Source of the DNA: Methylosinus sp. C49
GTDB lineage: Bacteria > Pseudomonadota > Alphaproteobacteria > Rhizobiales > Beijerinckiaceae
DNA: 64,000 bases
Direction of reading: 5' to 3'
NCBI RefSeq assembly: GCF_009936375.1
Contig: NZ_AP022332.1
Coordinates: 1,669,501 to 1,733,500, forward strand
In this document: positions 41,176 through 50,672 of the stretch, in pieces
Layout: every line of letters starts with the position of its first letter
Position numbering within the stretch: the stretch's first letter is position 1
The notes under the pieces: model-generated
What the model was told of the DNA's origin: nothing
The model's input: the letters and a program-made list of their open reading frames with translations, nothing else
The model's database searches: none
Position numbers and translations under genes: made by a program

Positions 41176-42651
41176 CTAGCGGATTTTCTTGCTGGGCGTC
41201 GTGCCGAGTTCGACGAGCCTTGTTTGCGTGAGAGCGACGGTTGCGAGCGCGGCAATGACGAGGCAACCCGAAATAGCGATCAAGGACACCACCAATGCGA
41301 ACGAGATATTCTCAGCGATGGGCTCATGACCGGCGATCGAAAAAAACAATCCGCCGACGATGGCGATGCTCAATGCGGAGCTGATCTGCAAGGTCGTGTT
41401 GATGATGCCGGATACGAGCCCAGACCATGCCGTGTCGACTTTGCCGATAATGGCGCGAACGAGGCTCGGCAACGCTGTCCCTTGCCCAAAGCCGATCGCG
41501 AACAGTGCAAGGCCGCGAAGCGCGTGATCGAGCGACTGGTCGGTTCGCCAATTCCAAACGACGAACGCTAGGCCCAGCATACCAATCGTCTCGACAGCGA
41601 TTCCTACGAGAGCCGTTCGCGGGCCGAGCGTCCGACCGGCATAGGGGTTGAGCAGCGGAGCAAGAAAAGAGCCGACGCCGAATGGGAGAAAGACGAGCGC
41701 CACGTCTCTCGGAGATTCTCCGAGCGCAGCTTGCAGATAAATCGAAAAAATAAGGAAAAACGAGCCGATGGCGTAGAAGAAGAGGGCCGCCAGCAACCCC
41801 AGGCCGAAGCCGGGCAATTCCATGACGCGCGGATCGAAAAGCGGAGTTCCTCCATCTCGCAGGAGTCGCTCCTCATTTCGCAGGAACAGCGATCCGGCGA
41901 TCGGCGCCGCCATCAGTAATAGCAGAGACCAGAGCGGCCAGCCTCGTTCACGACCTTCGATCAGCGGCGTGACGACGAGAGCGAGCGTCAGCGCAGAAAG
42001 CAGGACGCCGAAAATGTCGAGCCGCGGTCGATGTGGATTAGAGGCCTCGGGCAAGAGAAGCCCCGAAATGAGAACGGCCGCTGCGATCGGCAGATTGACG
42101 AGAAAGACGATCCGCCAGCCGAGACCGAAGACATCGGCCGACACCAGGAAGCCGCCCAGGATTTGTCCGCTCGCCGCGGCAAGTCCAAGCGTCGCTCCAT
42201 AAAGACCCAGCGCGAACGATTTTTCTTCCGGCGCGAAAATCAAATTGATGGACGCGAGCCCTTGGGGAACCATCAGCGCGGCGCCGAATCCTTGGAGAAT
42301 TCTGCCCGCTACGAGAATGCTGGAACTGGGGGCCGAACCGCATATCGCCGATGCGCCGGCAAAGCAGGCGAGTCCCGCCAAAAAGACGGTCCGACGTCCG
42401 AAAATGTCTCCGAGCCTCCCGCCTGTGATAAGGAAGACGGCATAGGTGGTCATGTAGCCTGAGACAACGAGTTGCAAATCGGCGGGCGTCGCGCCGAACT
42501 CCTCCTTGATCGCCGGAAGCGCGATATTGACGATAAAAAAATCGAGTGGCGACAGAAAAACGCCCGTGAGCAGCACCGCGAAGCGGAACCAACGCCACCG
42601 CGCGTGAGCGACGACAACTCCATTGCTGCGGCTCTGTTGCTCGAGCGACAT
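41176..42651 (-). CDS. MFS transporter, EmrB/QacA (DHA2, 14-helix) type
   Basis: A 491-residue 14-helix exporter. Signatures are FLSPLDFFIVNIALPAIKEE, GGRLGDIFGRRTVFLAGLAC and ILQGFGAALMVPQGLASINL. Members export drugs and hydrophobic or aromatic compounds. It lies between the dioxygenase operon and the TonB receptor on the same strand. It may expel pathway substrate or toxic product. Its own promoter region is likely within 42652-42909. Confidence 0.88.
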   Translation of the reverse strand: MSLEQQSRSNGVVVAHARWRWFRFAVLLTGVFLSPLDFFIVNIALPAIKEEFGATPADLQLVVSGYMTTYAVFLITGGRLGDIFGRRTVFLAGLACFAGASAICGSAPSSSILVAGRILQGFGAALMVPQGLASINLIFAPEEKSFALGLYGATLGLAAASGQILGGFLVSADVFGLGWRIVFLVNLPIAAAVLISGLLLPEASNPHRPRLDIFGVLLSALTLALVVTPLIEGRERGWPLWSLLLLMAAPIAGSLFLRNEERLLRDGGTPLFDPRVMELPGFGLGLLAALFFYAIGSFFLIFSIYLQAALGESPRDVALVFLPFGVGSFLAPLLNPYAGRTLGPRTALVGIAVETIGMLGLAFVVWNWRTDQSLDHALRGLALFAIGFGQGTALPSLVRAIIGKVDTAWSGLVSGIINTTLQISSALSIAIVGGLFFSIAGHEPIAENISFALVVSLIAISGCLVIAALATVALTQTRLVELGTTPSKKIR

Positions 42652-42909
42652 TTCGCCGGATAACTCGACAGGGGATGGGCAAAAGCGCCGTTCCTAGCAA
42701 TGCCGATCGCGGTCGCGTTTGGCAATGCTCGTTTCGTTTATGCGTGAGATCGCTCCCGCTAATGCGTCTATCGCTCGGAAGATAGATTCCGGGCCGTGAT
42801 CTTTTCATTCGCGCGCATGCAATCGCCGTCGAGGTCCCCGCGCAAGTCGACGAGGCTCGCAGCGATCACGAACATGGCCTCGGGGACGAGTCGCACATCG
42901 GCGTCGCGT

Positions 42910-45300
42910 TCAAAATTTCGCTTTCAGCGTGAATCCGGCCATGATCGGATCAGCAGGCGTGCCGATCACTCCGCCGGCGGTAAAATTCGGCGACACGGTG
43001 GTGAAGTAGTGCTTGTTGGTCACATTGTGGACCCACCCCGACAAATCGACGCTTTCATCGGAGAGGCGTAGTCCGGCGTGCAGATTGAGCAGGCCGTACG
43101 CGTCGATGACGCTGTAGATCGAATCGTCTGGAACCGAGAAGAATTTCGTCTGGTAGGAGAAGTCGGCTCCGAAATAGGCGATCACCGATCTTTCCATCGG
43201 ATCGAGCACGCGTCCGATATCGTGCGCATATTCGCCGCCGGCGGCGAGAGCCCATCGCGGCGTCAGGGAGATCGGGCGGCCGGTCAGGCTGCAAGAGCTC
43301 GAGAATGCGAGTTCGAATCGGCAAGGCGCATTTTCAAACGAGTCGTAATAGGTGTGATCATAGGTGACTGAACCATAGGTCGTCAGCCCCTCGATGAGTT
43401 TTGCCCGCAGATCGAGCTCGAACCCTCGCGAGATCGCCCTCTTGGCGTTGGAAAGATAGGTGATCGGCCGAGCGCCGGACGTATCGGTGATGTTGGTGAT
43501 ATAATTCCGGTCGATCATGATGAAGGCTGCAACGTTCGCGAGCAGTCGATGATCGAAGAAATCGGTCTTCAATCCAATTTCAAGGTCGTCCAATTCCTCG
43601 GGCCGCACGGTCGTGGCGGCTGTCGTCGGAAGGTTGGCGACGGGATTTGGACCGCCGGCGCGTCCTCCGCGCGCGTAGGTCGCATAAGCGAGCGCGTCGG
43701 GCGAAATCCTATAGGAGGCGGAGGCGAGAGCGGAAATCAATCCTTGTCGTGTCGTGGCGTAGAATTCACGATCTGCGCCGATCAATCCAATTCGCGCGGA
43801 TCGCGCGGTGGCTTGTTGCGCCGCGGTCAGCCCGTCGAGACTGTTGGCGGCAAACTGGTACTGTCGAAATAATGTGCTCTTCGCGGTATAAGAGTAGCGA
43901 AGACCGAAGGTGAAATCGAGATCCGGCGTCACATGCCAGACGGCTCGCGCATAAGGCGCGATAACATGGCTGACTGGATTGTCGTAGGACTTGGAGGCGA
44001 GGTTGTTGAGCGCGATATCATTCAAGGCCTGGGGATTCGCCGCCGAGCCGTACCATCCGCCCGCAGCAGGGCCATAGCTCGAATATCCCCAGTCATAGAG
44101 CTGCTCGAATAGATAGAAGAGGCCTGCGGTTCCCTCGATGGGGCCGTTGGCGGGCGTCGCTACTTTGAACTCTTGCTGCAGAGATCTTTCAGCGATTTGA
44201 TTGTTCGAGTTGGTCGTCCGCACCGGGGCGAGAGCGCTACTCGTCTGGTTCAGCGGATCGAAGCTCCACCCTCGGAAAGACGTGACCGAGGAAAATTCGT
44301 AGCCGCCGAGCTTGTAGTCGATCACAGCGGCCACTCCATAGCTCTGCTGCGTGTTCTGCAGATAGCCGGAAATATCGCCCTTGTAGCTGTCGATATTGTA
44401 GAACGATGTCGGCGCATAGTTCAGCCTCGCCAGGCGGGCGTAGAGATTGTTCGGAACCGCCGCGCCATTGGCGTAATTCGCGACGACGCCGTTCAGCACA
44501 TTCGGGCAACACGCCTGATTGACACGCGAATAGTCGGCGATCAGACGTATGCTGAGGTCGTTCGTCGGCTGGAACAGGATCTGCGCGCGAAAGCTCTTGT
44601 TGTGCCAGTCATTGTATTTTTGGCCGCTGTAATAGCTGTAGACGTATCCGTCGCGATCCGCGCTGACGAATGACACGCGGAACGCCAACTTGTCGCTGTC
44701 GGCAATCGCACCCGTCGCCGATCCGCGAACCTGAATGTTGCCATAGCTTCCATGAGTGACTTCGAGCTTTCGTTGTGTGTCGAAGCTCGGCGACGCCGTG
44801 TTGAGATAGACGGCGCCGCCCGTCGAATCCGTCCCGCCTCTCGTTCCTTGTGGCCCTTTTAAAACGTCGACGCCAACGAGATCAGGAATATCGAATATCG
44901 CTTGGCCTGGCCGAGGTTGCAATATGCCGTCGACATAGACTGGCACGCCGCCGAAGATTCCGTCGGTGGCGACGGAGGTCGACGAACCGAACCCGCGAAT
45001 ATTGACAGTCAATGAGCGAACGTCGGCGAAGCGGATCTGCAAGCTCGGCTCGAGCTTTTGCGCCTGCAAAAGATTGCTGATCTGCAACGCGTCTATCTGC
45101 TGCTTCGTGATGACGGTCGCGGCCTGCGGCGTCGTTTGGAAAGCGGTCGCTTGACGCTCGGACACGTCGGCGGTCGATTTCGGCGCGCCGACCACCACAT
45201 CTGGAACGCGCGCCTCCTCGGAAGGAAGCGTCTGCGCGACGCTGGTGACAGTGAAGGGGAGGCAAAGCGGAATAGCGGCGATAAGCGATTTTCTCATCAT
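42910..45300 (-). CDS. TonB-dependent outer-membrane receptor
   Basis: A 796-residue receptor with a signal peptide (about 1-22, ending VAQ), a TonB-box-like PDVVVGAP, a plug domain (TVITKQQIDALQISNLLQAQ, SLTVNIRGFGSS, VYVDGILQPRPGQAIFDIPD, GVDVLKGPQGTRGGTDSTGG) and a beta-barrel ending ADPIMAGFTLKAKF with the C-terminal Phe. The ligand is unknown; with the ABC importer in the same cluster it may bring in the pathway substrate or a siderophore-like compound. The start at 45300 gives MMRKSLIAAI. Confidence 0.9.
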   Translation of the reverse strand: MMRKSLIAAIPLCLPFTVTSVAQTLPSEEARVPDVVVGAPKSTADVSERQATAFQTTPQAATVITKQQIDALQISNLLQAQKLEPSLQIRFADVRSLTVNIRGFGSSTSVATDGIFGGVPVYVDGILQPRPGQAIFDIPDLVGVDVLKGPQGTRGGTDSTGGAVYLNTASPSFDTQRKLEVTHGSYGNIQVRGSATGAIADSDKLAFRVSFVSADRDGYVYSYYSGQKYNDWHNKSFRAQILFQPTNDLSIRLIADYSRVNQACCPNVLNGVVANYANGAAVPNNLYARLARLNYAPTSFYNIDSYKGDISGYLQNTQQSYGVAAVIDYKLGGYEFSSVTSFRGWSFDPLNQTSSALAPVRTTNSNNQIAERSLQQEFKVATPANGPIEGTAGLFYLFEQLYDWGYSSYGPAAGGWYGSAANPQALNDIALNNLASKSYDNPVSHVIAPYARAVWHVTPDLDFTFGLRYSYTAKSTLFRQYQFAANSLDGLTAAQQATARSARIGLIGADREFYATTRQGLISALASASYRISPDALAYATYARGGRAGGPNPVANLPTTAATTVRPEELDDLEIGLKTDFFDHRLLANVAAFIMIDRNYITNITDTSGARPITYLSNAKRAISRGFELDLRAKLIEGLTTYGSVTYDHTYYDSFENAPCRFELAFSSSCSLTGRPISLTPRWALAAGGEYAHDIGRVLDPMERSVIAYFGADFSYQTKFFSVPDDSIYSVIDAYGLLNLHAGLRLSDESVDLSGWVHNVTNKHYFTTVSPNFTAGGVIGTPADPIMAGFTLKAKF

Positions 45301-45406
45301 TCCCACTTTCTGACGCAAACATCGTAAAGCAACGCTACAGATTACGTAAACGCTCAGGCAACGCTGATTCTTCTTATGAGTGGCATATCGAAAACGGTGG
45401 ATGCTT

Positions 45407-46312
45407 TCATCCGCGCGGAAAGACGCGTTCCGCAAAGCTCAGCAGCTGCGCGTTGAACGCCGGCGCGTCCTCGTAGAACGGCGAATGGCCGACATCGGGC
45501 AGCTCGAGGAAGGTTGCGCCGCGAATATGTTCGGCGGAGGCGCGCGACGCGCGCGGGTCACAATGGCGATCTTTCTCGCCGACGATGAACGCGAGCGGCA
45601 AAGAGAGCGAGGCGATGAAATCATGGGGCTGCTGTGGTCGTCCAACGATCAGCCTTCGAACGGACGGCGGCTGCGTCATATTATAGGCGAGCATCTGCGC
45701 GAACTCCTCCGGCGAGGGCGGCGTTGCGAAGCAGCTCGAAAGAAAGGCGATCGTTCCGGCGATATTAGTGGATAGATCGTCTTCGAGCATCAGCGGTAGG
45801 CTCGCGGCCGAAGCCGCGCTCGTCCATTCGCTGCTTCGGCGCCACGACGATCCCACCAATTGCGCGCCGGCGAGGCTCTCGTCGCCATATTCTTTGAGGT
45901 AGTCCCAAACGACGCGGCCGCCGAATGACCAGGCGACAAGAATTGGCCGCACGGCGCCGATCGAAGCGGCGACGGCGCGTAGATCATACGCCCAGAGCCG
46001 ATTGTCGTGGTAGGCGTCGCGATCGAGCGGTTTGTCCGACGCCCCATGACCGCGAAGATCGTAGGTTATCAGATGATATTTTTCCGCGAGGCGCACGTCC
46101 CGTACTTGGCGGATGAAGGCGAGACCGCTCTGCGCGAAGCCATGGACGAAGATGATCGGAGGTCCTCGGCGATTCCCCCACCGCCTCACGGCGATAGTCA
46201 CGCCGTCCGAGCTCACGACATGCGATTTGTCATATTCGAATGGTCGAGGACAAAGACTCGGATAAGCGCTGATCATGGCCACGAAATGATAGAGGATTCC
46301 CGTGATCGCCAC
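45407..46312 (-). CDS. Alpha/beta hydrolase
   Basis: A 301-residue hydrolase: oxyanion HGFAQSG, RGHGASDKP, nucleophile Ser in VAWSFGGRVVWDYL, acid Asp in VGEKDRHCD and His in DVGHSPFYED. The family includes meta-cleavage product and ester hydrolases. A GTG start at 46312 is listed, and an ATG at 46276 is equally possible because neither has a clear ribosome-binding site. It lies between the TonB receptor and LysR genes on the same strand. A role in cleaving a pathway ester or C-C bond is a guess. Confidence 0.85.
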   Translation of the reverse strand: MAITGILYHFVAMISAYPSLCPRPFEYDKSHVVSSDGVTIAVRRWGNRRGPPIIFVHGFAQSGLAFIRQVRDVRLAEKYHLITYDLRGHGASDKPLDRDAYHDNRLWAYDLRAVAASIGAVRPILVAWSFGGRVVWDYLKEYGDESLAGAQLVGSSWRRSSEWTSAASAASLPLMLEDDLSTNIAGTIAFLSSCFATPPSPEEFAQMLAYNMTQPPSVRRLIVGRPQQPHDFIASLSLPLAFIVGEKDRHCDPRASRASAEHIRGATFLELPDVGHSPFYEDAPAFNAQLLSFAERVFPRG

Positions 46313-46447
46313 TCTCCGCCTGTCGGGATATCCCTCCGCGGCGCCGCGTCCACGTGTGACGAATTTGATGCGATCTTATATCGTTTGGAAATACGAAATT
46401 CGCTTATTCGTCGAATAACCAGCGCAGCGGGTTCAAATGCCGTGTCG

Positions 46448-47404
46448 TCATCGCTCGGAGCAGGATGTATCGGCGAGTCTTTCGATGAGAAAGTCTCGCA
46501 GTCGCATGGTCGGCGAGGACGGAGACGACCGAATTGAATAGAGTGCTATTTCAACATCGGGAAGCCGCGGGAAGCCGTCTCCTTCGTTCAGATGCCGCAG
46601 TCGGTCTTCGATCGTGCTCGCTTTGAACACGCCTACGCCCAAACCTTGTCGGACAGCAGCTTCGATGCCGGAAACATTCGAATTTACATGAGCAAGTCGC
46701 CATGGAACGCCCCTTTGTTGGAGGGCGGCGATCGTCCAATGACGAAACATGCTTCCAGGAGGAGCAACCGCCAGCGGCAAAGGTGATCGCTCATGTTGAT
46801 TGTGCTCGGACGATGTCGTCCATACGACCTGCTCGCGACGAAGCACCTGTCCCTGGCTCGTGCCAGCCGGCTCCATGGCGATCACGATATCGAAATGGGC
46901 GCCAATGCGCGTGAGCATGGAACTCGGCATGCCGCCATAGAGCTCGACATTGACGCGCGGATACGAACGACAGAATGCGCCGACGAGCGGCGGCAGAATA
47001 TTCGCGACGTAATTGTCGATCGAGCCGAGGCGAACCGTGCAATCGGTTTCTTCGGCGCGGAGCGTGCGAAGCGCCTCAGCGTTGAGCGCCAACATGCGCC
47101 GCGCGTAATCGAGCATGAGCTCGCCTTCGGGAGTGAGGCGAAAACCCCTCTGGGGACGCATGATCAGGCTGACGCCGATAACGTCTTCGAGACGCTTGAT
47201 CTGGAGGCTGACGGCCGCTTGGGTTCTGTGCAGCGTCCGGGCGGCGGCAGTAAACCCGCCCTGGTCGACGACCGTCACGAACACATGAAGAAGGTCGTTC
47301 TCGAGAATTTGATTGCGTATGACGCTGACGCCGGACGGCCGGTCGTCTCGCGCCGGAGCGAGCGTCGGATTTTCGTTTCGACGAGGCTGTAAGCTCAGCG
47401 ACAT
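46448..47404 (-). CDS. LysR-family transcriptional regulator
   Basis: A 318-residue LTTR. The HTH is in LLHVFVTVVDQGGFTAAART, LHRTQAAVSLQIKRLEDVIG and LIMRPQRGFRLTPEGEL, followed by the periplasmic-binding-like effector domain. It is encoded inside the catabolic-type cluster, downstream of the FAD oxidoreductase gene, and probably controls that cluster. A strong AT-rich inverted repeat lies 25 bases upstream of the start and may be its own operator. The N-terminus is longer than usual; Met at residue 27-35 is not available, so the annotated start stands. Confidence 0.9.
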   Translation of the reverse strand: MSLSLQPRRNENPTLAPARDDRPSGVSVIRNQILENDLLHVFVTVVDQGGFTAAARTLHRTQAAVSLQIKRLEDVIGVSLIMRPQRGFRLTPEGELMLDYARRMLALNAEALRTLRAEETDCTVRLGSIDNYVANILPPLVGAFCRSYPRVNVELYGGMPSSMLTRIGAHFDIVIAMEPAGTSQGQVLRREQVVWTTSSEHNQHERSPLPLAVAPPGSMFRHWTIAALQQRGVPWRLAHVNSNVSGIEAAVRQGLGVGVFKASTIEDRLRHLNEGDGFPRLPDVEIALYSIRSSPSSPTMRLRDFLIERLADTSCSER

Positions 47405-47428
47405 GCGTCAGGAACTCCCCGAGTACAA

Positions 47429-47454
47429 TCTATTATATCGATAGATATAATAGA
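47429..47454. promoter_or_regulatory. AT-rich inverted repeat upstream of lysR
   Basis: TCTATTATATC and GATATAATAGA are perfect 11-bp arms around a four-base centre. It is the most AT-rich motif in the area and is suited to a dimeric regulator; it also contains TATAAT-like sequence. It lies between the FAD oxidoreductase stop and the lysR start. Confidence 0.55.
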
Positions 47455-47508
47455 TTTGCAAGCCGCTTTTTTTGGGGTCGAAGCCCGGGGATGGAGACTG
47501 CGAAGCGC

Positions 47509-48822
47509 TCAGGCGAGTTCCGCCAGTCCGAGATTGGCGGCCAAACGTCTACGCAGACCGCCGATCGGTGCGTCGTCGAATCTGCCGCCGGTCAGATCGA
47601 AGGCGTGGGCGGCTGCGGCCCCCATTGCGATACATGGCCCCATTACGCGAATGGAGGACAGAGCGAGTGCGTCGCCATCCACGCATCGGCCGACGGCGAG
47701 CAGGTTGTGTACCTCGTCGTGAACCATGCAGCGAAACGGAATTGTATGGATGTGTTCCTCATCGAATGCTTCGAAATAAATTTGCTCCAGACTATTATGG
47801 AGCTCGATCGGCCAGGCGCAACGGGCGATCGCGTCCTCGAAGTTCGTTCCGGCGCGCACATCGTCCGCGCACAGCTGGTAGCGGCTCTTGAACCAGCGTG
47901 TCTGGCGCGCGCCGAGGGCGCCATAAATGCTCACAACGGCGCGAGAAAAAGCTTCCGGAAATTCAGCACGAAGAAAGGCGACGGCGAGATCCATCTTGTC
48001 ATGGCCGACGGCCACCATCTTACTGGCGTGGATGGGATCGAGAGGTGTCTCTACATGCGTCATATTGACGAGCGTCTCGCCAGATCCGGGCGCCGTGAAT
48101 ATGAAGGCGTCGCTTCGGTCCAAGCCATAGGCGCGGCCTTTGGCGGCGAGGCGCGACCGTAAGGTCGCGCGATCGATCGCCGCGAGCGCCTGCTCATCGA
48201 CATTGCGAAGAATACCGTTTTGTGATCCGTAGATCGGACCGGCGGCCGGCTCTCGCGTGGCGAGGCCGCTCGTCCATGCGATGGCGGCGTCTCCGGTCGC
48301 GTCCACGAAGCACTCGGCTTCGATGCGCAGAATTCCGGAACGCGTGGCCACTGAAATGGAGATCAGACGCTCGTCTTTGACGTGCGCGTCGAACAGCGCC
48401 GCGCCGAGGAGGGGAGTAATTCTCTCGCGGCTTGCAGCGCGCTCGATCCAACGTTGCAGTGCGACGCTGTGGTAGTGAACGACGAAGGAGTTATGACGGC
48501 TCCGAAGCAGCATGACGTCGCCGGTCTTCCCGAGGTCGGCGAGAATTTCGTCGGCTATGCCGAAAACGATTTGCCGCGGCGTCGGTCCATTCGCATAGAA
48601 CCCGCAAAACGTGTTGATCTGCGCCGCGACGGACTGGCCGCCGAGCGATCCGCCGGCCTCGACGAGAACGACCCGATGCCCGAGCCTCGCCGCTTCGAGG
48701 GCGGCGGAGACGCCCGCAATTCCCGACCCCACGACGCAGAGGTCGGTCGTCAAGACGCGCGGCGGGTGATCTCGGAGATTTCGGCGAATGATCGTGCTCG
48801 CATCGACGGCGCGTGTCGTCAC
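47509..48822 (-). CDS. FAD-dependent oxidoreductase (PF12831-like)
   Basis: A 437-residue flavoprotein. The dinucleotide motif is CVVGSGIAGVSAALEAARLG followed by HRVVLVEAGGSLGGQS, and the second FAD region is FVDATGDAAIAWTSG and ALGARQTRW. The FAD-binding C-terminus is NLLAVGRCVDGDALALSSIR. The family includes oxidoreductases of uncertain substrate. It is the last structural gene of the importer/ADH/hydratase set. No Fe-S motif is seen. Confidence 0.85.
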   Translation of the reverse strand: MTTRAVDASTIIRRNLRDHPPRVLTTDLCVVGSGIAGVSAALEAARLGHRVVLVEAGGSLGGQSVAAQINTFCGFYANGPTPRQIVFGIADEILADLGKTGDVMLLRSRHNSFVVHYHSVALQRWIERAASRERITPLLGAALFDAHVKDERLISISVATRSGILRIEAECFVDATGDAAIAWTSGLATREPAAGPIYGSQNGILRNVDEQALAAIDRATLRSRLAAKGRAYGLDRSDAFIFTAPGSGETLVNMTHVETPLDPIHASKMVAVGHDKMDLAVAFLRAEFPEAFSRAVVSIYGALGARQTRWFKSRYQLCADDVRAGTNFEDAIARCAWPIELHNSLEQIYFEAFDEEHIHTIPFRCMVHDEVHNLLAVGRCVDGDALALSSIRVMGPCIAMGAAAAHAFDLTGGRFDDAPIGGLRRRLAANLGLAELA

Positions 48823-48859
48823 GGTCGGCTAATTCCCTTGTTGTCGCAGAGCGTGGCGG

Positions 48860-49597
48860 TCATTTGCCGACGAACTCGGGCGGTCGTCCTTCGGCCATCG
48901 CGCGTTTGCCTTCCGCTGCATCCTGGCTCGTGCGGACGGCCGTGAGGTCGCGCGTCGTCCGGCCGAGTATCTCCGATGGGCTCTGCACGAGCACATGATC
49001 GGTCACGAAATGCTTCATCGATTGCATGACGAGGGGAGCGCGCGTCGCGACGACGTGGGCGATTTCGAGCGCAGTGTCTAGATGCTTTCCTCGTGGGGCG
49101 ACGCGGTTGACGAGCCCGGCTTCATAAGCGCGGCGCGCCGAGATAGGCTGTGACAACAGCAGAACTTCCATCGCGATCTTGTGCGGAATGCGCACCGCGA
49201 GACCTGCTGCGAGGCCGCCCCAGGCCCCATGCGTTCCTTCTGGATAGCAGAAGTTTGCGCTTTCGTCTGCGACGCAGAGATCCGCGAACATGTTGAGAGT
49301 GAAGGCGCTGCCTCGGCATTCGCCGGCGACGGCGGTGACGATGGGCTTTTTCGTGACGGTTCCGATCGTCGGCATGCAGCGCCAGAGCTCCGTTACCGGG
49401 ACATTTGGATCGGATCCGACCGAAAAATCGGCGCCGACGCCGGTCAGCACCGCGACGCGGCCATCGGAGGCGTCGAATTTGGCGAAGGCCTCTTGCAGTC
49501 CACGGACGACGTCGATGTCGATGGCGTTTCGTCGCTCTCGGCGGTCGATCGAAATAACAACAACATTTCCATGGGTGGCGATCGAGACGGCGGTCAT
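48860..49597 (-). CDS. Enoyl-CoA hydratase/isomerase family protein
   Basis: A 245-residue crotonase-fold protein. Segments are VVVISIDRRERRNAIDIDVV, VAVLTGVGADFSVGSDPN (oxyanion hole) and IVTAVAGECRGSAFTLNMFA, with a possible active-site Glu in CYPEGTHGAWGG. It may hydrate, isomerise or cleave a CoA ester in the cluster pathway. The ATG at 49597, with AAAGAGAAG upstream, follows the ADH gene by 11 bases. No CoA ligase is encoded nearby. Confidence 0.87.
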   Translation of the reverse strand: MTAVSIATHGNVVVISIDRRERRNAIDIDVVRGLQEAFAKFDASDGRVAVLTGVGADFSVGSDPNVPVTELWRCMPTIGTVTKKPIVTAVAGECRGSAFTLNMFADLCVADESANFCYPEGTHGAWGGLAAGLAVRIPHKIAMEVLLLSQPISARRAYEAGLVNRVAPRGKHLDTALEIAHVVATRAPLVMQSMKHFVTDHVLVQSPSEILGRTTRDLTAVRTSQDAAEGKRAMAEGRPPEFVGK

Positions 49598-49608
49598 GAA
49601 CTTCTCTT

Positions 49609-50646
49609 TCAAACGCCTGGCGAGAGAATGATTTTCGAGGCCCGACGCGTCCGCGCCAACTCCAAGGCCTCGACGCCGTGATCGAGCGGCATGCGATGCG
49701 TGATCATGTGGCGAATACGTTCGCCTTCGGTCACGAGGCTGTCGAGCACACGCGGCCAGACATGGCGCGGCGCGCGTTGCGTGCCTCGGATTTGATGTCT
49801 TTCGCGTACGAGGCGGGTGAGATCGAGCGCAGCTCTGCGCGGGTGTATCCCCGCGACGACCAGAACGCCTTCCTTGCGCAAGAATGCGAGGCCTTCTTGA
49901 ACCACCTCCGGAACGCCTGTCGCCTCGAAAATGATATCGAATTTCTGGTCTGCAAAGCGGGACGCCAATGCGGTTTCGAGATCGCCATCGCCAATGTCGA
50001 TAAGGTCCCGAAGGCCGAGAGCGCGTAGCGTTTCGAAACGAAGAAGATCGTTCTTCCCCACCACGACGACCTCTGCGGCTTCGGCCATGCGGGCGTAGAG
50101 GGCGATCGCCTGTCCGATCGTGCCCGGACCGATGACGAGCACCCGATCGCCGCGCGTCACTCCGCCTTTCAGGACGGCTTCCTGCGCGACGGTCAATGGT
50201 TCAGCGAGCGCTGCGAGCTCGTCGTCGACGCCGTTCGGCGCCGCGAGGCAATTGACGACAGGCGCCGTGATCCAAGGCGCGAAGCCGCCGTCGGCGCTGG
50301 TGCCTTTGGCTGACCGACGCTCGCAAGATTCGGCTGCGCCGCTCAGGCAATGCGCGCAACTTCCGCATGGGGTGGAAGGGATTACGGCGACGAGCGCGCC
50401 GGGCGCCAATCCATTTGCGTCGCCAGCGACGTCGATCACGCGTCCCGCGAATTCGTGCCCGAGCGTCAGCGGAAGCAGTGGCGCCATGAAATCATAGCCG
50501 CCGCTCCATTCAAAGATATGCACGTCCGTCCCACAAACGCCGGCGGCAGTGATTTCGATCAGCGCCTCGCCGGGGCCTGGAACCGGGCGGGGAACCTCCC
50601 GAAACTCGACGCCGAAGGTCGGGGCTGTTTTTTGGAGAGCTTTCAT
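49609..50646 (-). CDS. Zinc-dependent alcohol dehydrogenase (sorbitol/threonine DH type)
   Basis: A 345-residue MDR enzyme. Catalytic zinc ligands are C38 and H64-E65 (GVCGTD and TLGHEFAGRV). The structural zinc cysteines are C94, C97, C100 and C108. NAD(P) binding is VLVIGPGTIGQAIALYARMA. The start at 50646 is chosen; the frame continues to 51402 but that part is antisense shadow over the permease gene. It is preceded closely by the ABC permease gene and followed by the enoyl-CoA hydratase gene, so it is in the same operon. Confidence 0.9.
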   Translation of the reverse strand: MKALQKTAPTFGVEFREVPRPVPGPGEALIEITAAGVCGTDVHIFEWSGGYDFMAPLLPLTLGHEFAGRVIDVAGDANGLAPGALVAVIPSTPCGSCAHCLSGAAESCERRSAKGTSADGGFAPWITAPVVNCLAAPNGVDDELAALAEPLTVAQEAVLKGGVTRGDRVLVIGPGTIGQAIALYARMAEAAEVVVVGKNDLLRFETLRALGLRDLIDIGDGDLETALASRFADQKFDIIFEATGVPEVVQEGLAFLRKEGVLVVAGIHPRRAALDLTRLVRERHQIRGTQRAPRHVWPRVLDSLVTEGERIRHMITHRMPLDHGVEALELARTRRASKIILSPGV

Positions 50647-50672
50647 GAATGACGATCCGATGAGCGTTCGGG

